Assembly: GCF_042453785.1 (NCBI RefSeq)
Contig: NC_091668.1
Coordinates: 1,805,501 to 1,869,500 of the forward strand
Length of the DNA stretch: 64,000 nucleotides
Direction: 5' to 3'
Source: Malus domestica
Lineage: Eukaryota; Streptophyta; Magnoliopsida; Rosales; Rosaceae
In this document: piece after piece, positions 48,494 through 59,400 of the stretch
Layout of the letters: the number at the start of each line of letters is the position of its first letter
Numbering within the stretch: the first letter of the stretch is position 1
Notes under the pieces: model-generated
Database searches by the model: none
The model's input: the letters and a program-made list of their open reading frames with translations, nothing else
What the model was told of the DNA's origin: nothing
Program-made: the position numbers and the translations under genes

Positions 48494-49511
48494 GGCTAAA
48501 TAGCCAAAATGATCCCTGAGATTTGCATAACTCATCACTTTGGTCCCTAACATTTCAAATCGATAGAAGTGGTCACTGAGATTGTCCACCATCCATCATT
48601 TTGGTCATTCCGTTAAAAACTCCGTTAAGTGTCCCGGAGCTCTTGGCCGGAAGTTTGGGCAATTTTCAAAGCTTCGTAACTTAATTGTTTCTCAACCAAA
48701 TTCGACCCATAATATATCAAAATGAATATAGAAAAGTGTAGAATAAGATTATACCTATTTGGAAGCCTAATGACTGCTGGAGATGGCCTGAAAATAGCCT
48801 TAAAGTTGATTGGTCTGAGGAAAAAATGGAAAACTCGCCAGAAACTGGGTAAACTTTAAACGTTCATAACTTCTTCAATACTCAACGAAATCAAGTGATT
48901 CAAAAATGAAAGTTATACTTCTTGACGAGACAGAGAATGGCACCTTTTTAGATGGCTAAATTGCCTTGGTTTGGCTGGAAAATGGCTCGAAAGTGGCTAA
49001 CTCGAGACCAAGATAGCCACTTTCAAACAGTTTTTTTCGGCCAAAACACGGTGAGTTAGCCATCAAAAAAGGTACCATTCTCTTCTTCTCATCGAGAAGT
49101 ATGATTTTCGTTTTTGAATCACTTGATTTCATGGAGTATTGAAGAAGTTATGAACGTTTAAAATTTACCCAGTTTCCAAAGAGTTTTCAAGTTTTCCCTT
49201 GGACCAATCAACTTTGAGGCTATTTTCTGGCCATCTCCGGCAACCATTGGATTTCCAAATAGGTATAATCTTATTCTACAATTTCCTATCTTCATTTTGA
49301 TACATTATGGGTCGAATTTGGTTACGAAATGATTGAGTTACGAAGCTTTGAAAGTTGCCCAAACTTCCGGCCAAGAGCTCCGGGACACTTAACGAAATGA
49401 CCAAAATGATGGATGGTGGACAATCTCAGGGACCACTTTTATCGATTTGAAATGTTAGGGACCAAAGTGATGAGTTATGCAAATCTCATGGACCATTTCG
49501 GTTATTTAGCC
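48494..49511. mobile_element. Foldback element (1.0 kb), copy 2
   Basis: Same family as 13803-14826: starts GGCTAAATAGCCAAAATGAT and ends CATTTCGGTTATTTAGCC. It is flanked by AAATGTATT (48485-48493) and AAATATATT (49512-49520), a 9-bp duplication with one mismatch. Confidence 0.87.
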
Positions 49512-49605
49512 AAATATATTTTAGTAAGTGCGTAAAGTTTACGTGTCCAAATAATTTTGTTGTTGCAGTATCACTATCAGGGTCGAATTATTATTACATT
49601 ATAAG

Positions 49606-51370
49606 GTTAATCTCAGTTTACTACCCAAAAATTTTTTGGTTTTCAATATTTTGTACATTAAGTTTTTATTTATTTATTCCAGAGTGGTACATAAAGTTAT
49701 AATTTTGGGACACTTTCATACATCCATTAAAGTTGCTGTTAAATTTACCGTTAACTAATGACGTGACATCCACGTGAACAAGGACTGGGCACCACATAGA
49801 TATTAAAAATTTAAAAATTAAAAAAAAAAAACTTTTGGTCTTCTCCCTCACCCTTTCCAACCCCCCCTCCCTTCTCTCCTCTTCCCCCTCCCTCTTCGAC
49901 TCCACACCAAAAAAAAAAACCCCCAATCCTAGATTTCCTTAAAAACCCTACAACAGCCCTGCCATGAAGTCACCGATCGCCCTCGTGAAATCGCCGTTCC
50001 CATCGGACAGTAGCAGCACCTGGTAGCCGATCATGAAGCACGCATCGAGGTAGGAGAGGGTCGCTTCGGGACGCTTTGTTGTAGACCGTGATGGTGGCGG
50101 AGATGGATTTGAAGACGGCAGTCGAGAAGCTGAGGAGGGCTTTTGGGTGAGAGGAGTGTAGGAGATTTTGGAGGAGAATGATTTGGGTGTGAATAGAGAT
50201 GTTTTGGGTGCGGCAACGACTATGATGGTGGAGAAAATGAGGGATTTGGGGGTTCTGAGGAGCCTTAAGATTGTGAGGGAGGCTACCATTTCGGTGGTTT
50301 GAGTTTTAGAGTGAGAGGGCGAGACTATGTGAGGGAGATAGAAGAGAGAGTAGATTTGGTGGCAGTTGAGGCTATAAGTGTTGTGACACAGGGGATGGTT
50401 GGTTTTGATGGGTAAGGAGAGAAAACTCTACCGAAGCCCGATTGAGGTACTAATTGCTGATTTCGAAGATGGCCAAGACATGGAGGCGACGATTGAGGCC
50501 TCCTCTACACCCACCCCTTTTGATCCCCCTCCCTTCTCTCCTCTGTTCTTTTGGCCTCCTCATTCTCTCTTCAAAAACACCATTAATTATACCAATTAGC
50601 TATATGATATCATCACATTCTTCCGACCTAGCAACCCAGCAACTCCTCTAAGCAACCAAGAATCGCATCCAACAGAACCCAGCAATGGAATCACCTCAAA
50701 CCAGGAAATTGGGGCTCAGGTGGAGTCAAAGAGGGAGGGGGAAGGGTGGGTAGAGGAGAGAAGTGAGGGGGATCGGAAGGGGTGAGGGAGAAGACCAAAA
50801 GTTTTTTTTTTTTTTTTTTAATTATTTTTAAGGGTAAAAAACTGTTTACTACCCTCATGTTTCATGGTTTTCAACATTTAGTACATCAAGTTTTTTTCGT
50901 CTCAGAGTCATACCTAAAGTGTAAATTTTGGGAAAGTCTCATACATCCGTTAGTCAAACTGTTAAATCTGCCGTTAATTGTGATGTGGCGCCCATATAAA
51001 CAATGACTGGGCGCCACATGTCAGCCACGTTTTTTTTCCTTCTTTCTTCTTCTTCTTCCTCCGACTGCAACTTTTTTTTTCTTCCTTCTTCTCTTTCTTC
51101 CTTCCCCTTCTTCTCATTCTCCTTCTTCTTCCTCCAAATGTGGGGAAGTTTTTTTTTTCTTCTTCCTCCTTCTTCCTTCTTCCTTCTCCTTCTTCCTTCT
51201 TTCGTCTTCCTTCTTCTTCCTCCGAATCTGCCCAGATTCGGTTTTTTTCTTTTTTTTTCTTTTTTTTCTTCTTCTTCCTCCTTCTTCCTTCTTCTTCCTT
51301 CCCCTTCTCCTTCTTCTTCTTCTTCTTCTTCCTTCTTCCTTCCCCTTATTATTATTATTATTATTCTTCT

Positions 51371-51402
<32 letters not shown>

Positions 51403-51850
51403 CAAATTTGGGGAAGTTTTTTTTTTCTTTTCTCCTTCTTCTTTCTCCTTCCTCCTTCTTCCTTCTTCCTTCCTCCTCTTCTTCTTCTTCTTCTTCCTCC
51501 GAATTTGCCCAGATTCGGCTATTTTTTTTCTTTCTTTCTTCTTCTTCTTCCTCCGACTGCAACTTTTTTTTTCTTTTCTTCTTTCTCCTTCCTCCTTCTT
51601 CCTTCTTTTTCTCCTTCTTCCTTCCTCCTTCTTGCTTCCCCTTCTTCTCTTTCTTCCTTCTTCCTTCTTCTTCATCTTCCTCAAAAAAAAAAAAAAAAAA
51701 AAACCTTCATCTTCCCCAGATTCAGAGGAAGAAGAAGGAAGAAGGAGAAGAAGGGGAAGGAAGAAGGAAGAAGGAAGAAGGAGGAAGGGGGAAGGAAGAA
51801 GGAGGAGGAGAAGGAAGAAGAAAAAAAAAAACCGAATCTGGGCAGATTCG

Positions 51851-51881
<31 letters not shown>

Positions 51882-52487
51882 GAAGAAGGAGGAAGGAGAA
51901 GGAAGAAGGAAGGAGGAAGGAGGAGGAAGAAGGAAAAAAAAAAGAAACTTCCCCAGATTCGGAGGAAGAAGAAGGAGAATGAGAAGGGAGAAGGAAGAAG
52001 GAGAAGAAGGGGAAGGAAGAAGGAGAAGGAAGAAGGAAAAAAAAAAGTTGCAGTCGGAGGAAGAAGAAGAAGAAGAAAGAAGAAAGAAGAAAAAAAAAAA
52101 AAACGTGGCTGACACGTGGCGCCCAGTCATTGTCCACATGGGCGCCACATCATAATTAACGGCACATTTAACAGTTTGACTAACAGATGTATGAGACTGT
52201 CGCAAAATTTACACTTTAGGTATGACTCTGAGACGAAAAAAACTTGATGTACTAAATGTTGAAAACCACGAAACATGAGGGTAGTAAACAGTCTTTTACC
52301 CTATTTTTAAATATCCACGTGGCACCCAATCATTGTTCACGTGGATGCCATGTCATCAGTTAACGGAAAATTTAACAGTAACCTTAATGGATGTATGAAA
52401 ATGTCCCACAATTATAACTTTAAAAAAACTTCATGTACCAAATGTTGAAAACCAAGAAATTTTAAGGTAGTAAACTGAGATTAAACC
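49606..52487. mobile_element. Large foldback element (2.9 kb) carrying single-copy DNA
   Basis: The ends GGTTAATCTCAGTTTACTAC and GTAGTAAACTGAGATTAAACC are inverted, flanked by the 10-bp duplication TACATTATAA (49596-49605 and 52488-52497). The arms pair as far as about 49915 on the left. The matching right-arm sequence (GGGTGAGGGAGAAGACCAAA and on) lies at about 50723-50822, and the rest of the right arm follows the nested element. The middle (49916-50722) has no inverted counterpart and holds a 113-codon minus-strand ORF (50289-49948) of unknown identity, so it may be captured host DNA. Another foldback element is inserted at 50832-52301. Confidence 0.85.
50832..52301. mobile_element. Nested foldback element with polypyrimidine/polypurine arms
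   Basis: The ends GGGTAAAAAACTGTTTACTACC and GGTAGTAAACAGTCTTTTACCC are inverted, with the 9-bp duplication TATTTTTAA at 50823-50831 and 52302-52310. The outer arms share TGGCGCCCA and ACAATGACTGGGCGCCACAT-type sequence. The inner left arm (51031-51680) is almost pure CTT/TCC repeats, and the inner right arm (51700-52104) almost pure GAA/GGA. They meet at an A run of about 20 (51684-51703). The long ORFs here are low-complexity artefacts. Confidence 0.9.
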
Positions 52488-52497
52488 TACATTATAA

Positions 52498-54388
52498 GTC
52501 TAATTGAATATCACATAATTCCAACAAAAAAATTAACATAATCGATTAACATAAGGTGGCAATATTTGATATTTTGAGATAAATGTGGAAGGCCAACACA
52601 TTTAAATCCTTTAAATAATTAAGTGACTAGCAGACAAATTGCATCATCGCTCATTTTTAATATACATAATATCGTTTATTAAAAAGAAAAAAAAATTGCA
52701 GAGGGTTTAATTAGATTCACGTGCAGCACGTGATTCAAACGTGTATATGCTTCTTGAAGCCATGCATGGATTAAAAATGTTCGCGCCTGCATCGTTTACT
52801 TTTTTATTCCTGTTTCCACTCATTTAATTTCAGCATTGACATTTTCTTGTGGGAGTGTTGATCATGTTGCATGTTATTATATGGGGCAATAATTGAGTTT
52901 ATTGTTTTATTTATTCATTGTATTATTAATTAGTCAATTTAATATCTAAAATTCCAAGCTTTAGTCCTTTGTTTATTAGTTAACTTGTTGCTTCTCTGAG
53001 TTGATTGTTGATATTTAAAAAAATTAAAATAACAATACTACAATAGCGATTTATTATATGGTAAATGTGATTTTAATCCTTGCTTAAGATTATAATTAGA
53101 AAAATGTCTTATACAAGATTAAATATTGATTATAGTCCTTTGACTATACATCCATGTCAATATATATTATCCATGTCAGCTTTTATTTTTTTGGTGGTTT
53201 TATTGATTCTATTTTTCCAACATTGCCCATATGTGATTATGGACAATAACAAATTTTAAATGCTGAGTTAAGAGTGTGCAATTATTACTTAATATATTTT
53301 CAATTTTTGTCCATTTTAAACATAAAAGTTCAATTGTATGAATCTTTCATCGTCCTCTTCTATGGTGTTGTGCAGATTCGTTTCTTTGTCTAGGAAGTTT
53401 AGCATTTTCACTAAAATCGTGTACATGGGTTTTTGTTAGGATTTGTTGTTTGTTTGTGGAATACTTGATATATTAGTTCAATATTTGTATATGATATGCA
53501 TATGTGTACTGCACATGGTTTCAAATGGTTCTCATGCCATTCGCTCCTCTATATTTTGGCGCACTATAGAAATGAGGTACATTAATCCAACATAGGTACC
53601 ATGGTTGAGGTACATTAAAATTCTAATAATGTTTTTTTAATTTGCAGGTACCATGTATTAGGTACCATGATATAGGTGCCATGCTATAGGTACTGTGATA
53701 TAGGTACCATGATTTAGGTACATTATTTACTTATTTGGTATGATGTATTCATTAAAATTTGATTTCTAGAGTTTTGTTTCGTTGTGATATGAAACTTTTT
53801 GAATTCTAATCAATACTTTCGTTTTCTTATTTGGTATGTATCTGAATTTCTTATTTTATAGGAGGAAATGAAGCCCTCAAATCAAATATTAATTGTGGGG
53901 GTATTTTAGGAACTAAAATACACATAAAGACATTAAATCCAATGAAATATGAGTTTTAATGTTAATTCTGAGGTGGACATCCAGTCAAGGGACCAATTTA
54001 AATTTTTTATCTTGTACCAGGTTTTTATGAAAAGTTGAACTATGCCAAGGATTAAACTCCACTTACCCCATTATTATATTAAGCATTAGTGCAATTGTGC
54101 AAATATCTAAGAAGACCTTTGAGATTTTTATTAGGGAATTTTTATTAGCACTTCAAAAATCTCATTCGACACTTCAAACTTTTTATATTTGGAAAGAAAA
54201 ATACACTTATGAGAAGTGTAGAATGAGATTTTTGGAGTGACAATAACACTTTCCTTTTATTATATTATCTTTTTTTATTTAGAAGAAAAGGAATAATATG
54301 TCTAAAAAGGAGAACTTTTAAGCTTTGTTCCTGAGCTTTGCTGCTTTAGAAATCTCACAACCGGGTTCTGCATTCTAAAGAGATAGAG
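52498..54388. other. Spacer and 5' flank of SABATH gene 2
   Basis: From about 52805 the sequence matches the 5' flank of gene 1 (CTGTTTCCACTCATTTAAT, GTTGCATGTTATTATATGGG), showing that flank and gene were duplicated together. 53642-53721 holds about five copies of a 14-16 bp unit TAGGTACCATGATA. A small foldback MITE is at about 54131-54250 (GCACTTCAAAAATCTCATTC pairs with GAATGAGATTTTTGGAGTG). Confidence 0.6.
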
Positions 54389-55669
54389 ATGGAGGTGCTG
54401 CAAATACTTCACATGAACCAAGGGAATGGCGAGACCAGTTATGCTCAAAACTCTACAGTTCAGGTATAAATTATTTTTTACTTTTTACATGGATCTCGTT
54501 GGATTAATCTGATTACTTAATTTTTGTAGGGAAAAATGTTATCCACCGCAAAGTCAATCATTGATGAAGCTATACAAAAAATGTTGTGCTTAACTATAGC
54601 ACCAAATGGGAGCATGGGAATAGCCGATTTGGGTTGCTCATCTGGACCAAACACCTTACTACTCATCTCCGAAATAATTGATGCCATACATGCCACAAGT
54701 AGCAGCTCATCATCATCCATAGAGTTTAGAGTGTTTCTAAATGACCTCATTAGCAACGACTTCAACACCCTTTTTATGTCACTCCCGGCATTCTACAACC
54801 AACTAAAGGAAGAAAAAGGTGCTGGATTCGGGTCTGTATTTATCTCCGCCGTGCCGGGCTCGTTTTACGGCAGATTGTTTCCGGCAAAGAGTTTACATTT
54901 CGTGCACTCCTCTTCTAGTCTTCATTGGCTATCTCAGGTCCCTCCTGGCCTGGATTGCCAGGCAACTGGCAGAGCGTTTAACAGAGGAAAGATGTACATT
55001 TCTAAGACCAGCCCTCAATGCGTTTTGGATGCATATTCACTTCAATTTCACAAGGACTTTTTGCTATTTCTCAAGTCCCGGGCTGAAGAAATAGTTGGCG
55101 GAGGACGAATGGTGCTGTCACTCCTGGGCAGGTCGTCCGCTGACCCATCAACTCAAGAGAGTTGCTACGTGCAGTGGGAACTCCTAGCTCATGCATTAAT
55201 GAGAATGGTTTCAGAGGTACCTACATAGATAAATATGCAATATTTAGTTTTAAGTTTTTTCTCTTCATCTCATGATTTGGTTTACAAAATTTGATTTAAA
55301 AATTTGGTATATGCAATGCTATAGGGTCTCATTGAAGAGGAAAGGGTTGATTCCTTCAACGCTCCGTTCTATGCCCCAAGTGAAGAGGAACTAAAATTGG
55401 TGTTACAAAATGAAGGATCATTTACAATGGACCGCCTTGAAGCCTTTGAAATTGATTGGGATGGTGGTGCAGAAATAACCGCTGTAGTCAGTGGGCAGCG
55501 AATGGCCAAGACCATAAGAGCTGTGACCGAGTCCATGATCGAATCTCATTTCGGAAAAGATATCATGGATGATCTATTTCGTCAGTATGCCGAGCTCTTC
55601 GCGGATTACTTATCAAAATCTAAAACCAAGTTCATCAATTTGGTTTTTTCAGTCATTAGAAAGGACTGA
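54389..55669 (+). CDS. SABATH carboxyl methyltransferase, jasmonate methyltransferase-like (gene 2)
   Basis: Exons 54389-54463, 54530-55216 and 55325-55669 give 368 residues, highly similar to gene 1 throughout. It keeps DLGCSSGPNT, SAVPGSFYGRLFP and VHSSSSLHWLSQVP. Differences include GKMLSTAKS for RKILSVVKP at the start of exon 2, a serine-rich SSSSSSSIEF loop, and CYVQWELL where gene 1 has CYQWELL. Introns are short (66 and 108 bp), which suggests that gene 1 gained its long second intron or that this copy lost it. Both genes have complete frames and canonical splice sites, so both may be active; their substrates are not determinable from sequence alone. Confidence 0.9.
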
Positions 55670-56461
55670 ATTTTCTTATATTCATTCACAAATTAAAGAC
55701 CTGGTCTCATTGTCATTTTCTTAGTTATGTTGTTGGTTTGCCTTTAAAAGGAAAAGAAATAGCGATCTGATTATTAGCTTTTGACATGATTCATGTGAAC
55801 AATCTAAAATATATGTGGGATCTATTATTGCTTCTAATTAGTTGTATTCATGTGGTCAATAATTAAAGAGGCGTTTAGTAACACGATACATTTGATAACC
55901 ATGTGGACGGAATCTCTACCACTTGGAGCTTTCGATGGCAGCACCATGATGGCGTGTTAGTGCCAAAAGATAGGCTTCTTGGGTGCAATTTCAATGGATG
56001 GAGTATCAACCCTCAATGGCGTTCATGCCAAAACCTTTCCACAAATCAATAATTACAAAAGATGGCGCACAAATTTGAGGGGTCAAATCGATTAAGTGAA
56101 TTCTCTGGTTGTCGTTATACCTTGGGACCTTATTTCAAAATCGCATCAAACCCTGTCGGCCAAAACACCAACCCAATTTTCCTCCAATTTTTCTTCCACA
56201 CCAGCAACCACTCAATGTTAACACATGTTTTATCCAACAACTTAAATTGAGTCACTAAAATCGGTTGAATTAAACCTATCTGTGACTCAAATATATGTTG
56301 AAACTCAGTGCATGTAAGTACTCGTTAAAATTCAATTTTCCTCGTACGTTGATGTCTCTCACTTATAATTCAAGAGTTCAGTTCTTTATAAAATTTTCAG
56401 ACCATTCTACCTACCAAATTACTCAAAATCTGCAGAACAACACGGTAGCAGAAGAATAAAC
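55670..56461. other. SABATH gene 2 3' flank and P450 promoter
   Basis: 55670-56060 matches the SABATH pseudogene flank. No gene is visible. The P450 leader is probably in 56380-56461. Confidence 0.45.
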
Positions 56462-59400
56462 ATGCCTTCCCGTTTGCCACAAGAAGCTTATTATTCTTTT
56501 GGTTGTTACGCCGTGGTAGTAGTATTAGGTGCCTTGTCATGTCTGCTTTATCAAATTATCAAGTCAGTGAACTGCTCAAATCACGATATATCAACGGCTG
56601 AAATTCCTCCAGGCAGCCGAGGATTACCATTCATTGGAGAAACCCTAAAGTTCATGGCTTCCATTAACAGTGGCAAAGGGTTTTACGAGTTTGTCCGTCT
56701 TCGCCGTCTCCGGTAATACCTCTCTTTGAGTGCATGATCTACCCTTTACTCTATAATTTCTTCTGTTAATGAACGGGCCAACGGTCCACACTAATTATAT
56801 TGTTCTCCAATTTGTAACTCGCCACTTGTACTGTGTGAGGTTCATCACAAAAAGTTTTAGTACAAATGTAATTCTAAGTGAAACCGCTCAATATAATTAA
56901 GTTATATTCAATTTTATCAATTTTTCAACATGAGATTCTTGTATTCTACAACACTGTAGTTTCTGTAAGTGCAGGCATGGAAATTGCTTTAGGACCAACA
57001 TATTCGGAGAGACGCATGTTTTCGTTTCGAGCACGGACTCAGCAAAGGCAGTCTTAAACAATGACTTGGGGAGATTCAGCAAGAGATACATGAAAACTAT
57101 TGCTGCGCTAGTGGGAAATCAAAGCCTCCTCTGTGCTTCCCACCAACACCACAAACTAATTCGTGGGCAACTAAGCAACTTGTTTTCTACCAATTCTTTA
57201 TCAGTTTTTATCAAACAGTTTGATGAACTCATTGTTGATGCTATGAGAGGGTGGGAGCATAGAAGCTGTGTGGTCATACAAGACGAAGCAGTCAAGGTGA
57301 CACAAATAATGCAATTTCTTCAGAACTTTGCAATTTTTCATTTCTGTATCAAATTTCCAAACCTTTACTATAACTGTGTCACGGGCACACACAGCTTAAA
57401 TTGTCCCACATGTGAAATAACCGTATGACCTCCTTTGGAGTAATGAAGACTGAATGAATACTTTCAAGGAAATCATTTATATTCACAAGGGCCTTTCTTT
57501 AAAGCATGTGAAATTTTAAAATAAAAAATTAATTGTTTCTTGAAAAATCACTTACTAATACTTAACGTTTTCTATTATTGTTGCAAGCGTTTTGGGTTAT
57601 ATTAAAGTGCTTTAATTTATACATTCAGAAAGCATTTCAAAACAGATCATGGTTTGTTAGTTTTTGTGATTACTATTTGATATGGTATTTGATGTAAATT
57701 TCATTTTGGAGCAGATAACCTGCAAAGCTATGTGCAAGATGTTGATAAGCGTGGAAAGCGGATACGAACTAGAGGTGTTGCAAAAGGAGGTGGCTCATGT
57801 TTGTGAAGCAATGTTAGCATTCCCCTTGAGGTTACCTAGGACTAGGTTTTACAAAGGACTTCAGGTAAAATACTATATTCAACTACGCGTTCGAATCCTT
57901 CCTCCCTTGGCTGAGCCACTAAGGGGCCAGAATGGTCCCTCGCCCATCCTGCTTTTTTTTCCTTACTAGTATTGTAGATGTTGGTGCTGCATATCAGTCT
58001 AATTGTTAGGATGCCAAGTGGCACCATCTAGGTTGTCCAAGTGTACGGCCAAGATGGATAGCTATCTGATAAGATTGTTAGAATTGTTGTTAGAATTGGG
58101 TGGAAGTGTAATCAGTTAGACAGTTAGGGAGACTGCTTGCACAGCAGGTGAGAGTTAGTATATAAGGAGAGAGTTGTAAGAAGAAGGTTGGTTGTTGTTT
58201 TGTTGTTAAATGTAATACTGAGGAATTGTATACAATATATGAGGAAGTAGAGTTTGGGTCTTAACATTTGGTATCAACCAGCGTTGATCCTCTCAAGCCT
58301 TCATTGTTGTATGACACGCCAGGCTTCGAGGAAAGCCATGGATACCCGTTTGTCAGATCTCGAAACCACGATCGAAGATCTCAGATCAGAGCTCAAAGCC
58401 GAGATCAAAGCCAGTCAAGAATTAATTTTGCTACAACTGCAATCACTTGCAGCGAAGGGCAGTGGGGGATCGTGTGGAGAATCTTCTGAGGCGACTCCGA
58501 CGAATCCCAATTTTCCGGGAGGGATGAACCCTAATCACAATTACAATCGCCAAGATTTGGGTTCTAATGCTGGTTGACCACCATTTTTGAGAATGGATTT
58601 CCCCAGATTTGTGGATGGTGACGATCCATTGGGGTGGGTGTATAAGTCTGAATATTACTTTGATTTCTTTGCTATCGACGACTCGAAGAAAGTGAAATTG
58701 GCATCGTTTCATATGGAAGGAGAAGCTCTGCAGTGGTTCCATTGGGCGAATTGTCTCACTCAATATCCTTCATGGGGTGACTTTACGAGGGTTTTTTGTC
58801 AAGAATTTGGTCCATCGGAATTTGACGATTGTGCTGAAAATTTGGTAAACTTGAAGCAAACAGGTCTTCTCAGGGATTATATCGTGGAATTTCAAAAAAT
58901 GTCAAATCGAACCACGGATATGAGTCCTGCGATCCTTAAATCTTGCTTTATTGGGGGATTGAAAGCAGAATTGCGCCATGATGTGAAACTGCTTAAGCCA
59001 CGAAATGTCCTTGAAGCTGCATCTTTTGCCCAGCAAGTTGATGCTAAGCTATCAGATTTAAAGGTGAAGTCTTTTCATAGAACTCCTACATTTCTACCTA
59101 CATTTCGATCACCTACTTCATTGAATGTAATGCATCCCACAACCCTCGAAATTCGTCCCAAGAACCCTTCTGTGAGGCGATTAACCCCCGAAGAAGTTGA
59201 TCACTGTCGCAAGAATGGTCTGTGTTTTCATTGCAAAGAAAAATATGGGAGGGGTCACATGTGTGAGAAGAAACAACTGCTTCTTATAGATGTTCAAGAC
59301 TTTGATAATTTGGAAAAAGAAGAGAATGATATCGTTGAAACGGAGGAACCTGAGATTACTGCATGTGCCCTGTTTGGCACTCCTGCACCCCCTACCATTA

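Noticed and set aside
49948-50289. 113-codon ORF as an independent host gene
   Set aside because: It lies within a foldback element loop; treated as possible captured sequence and not as an annotated gene.
51003-52205. Several ORFs of 170-370 codons on both strands rich in Ser/Phe/Leu or Lys/Glu/Arg
   Set aside because: They are readings of CTT/GAA-type simple sequence inside a foldback element and have no domain or codon signal of a gene.
57880-57960. GCGTTCGAATCCTTCC resembling a tRNA B box in P450 intron 3
   Set aside because: No A box or cloverleaf could be built; more likely a short SINE-derived scrap.
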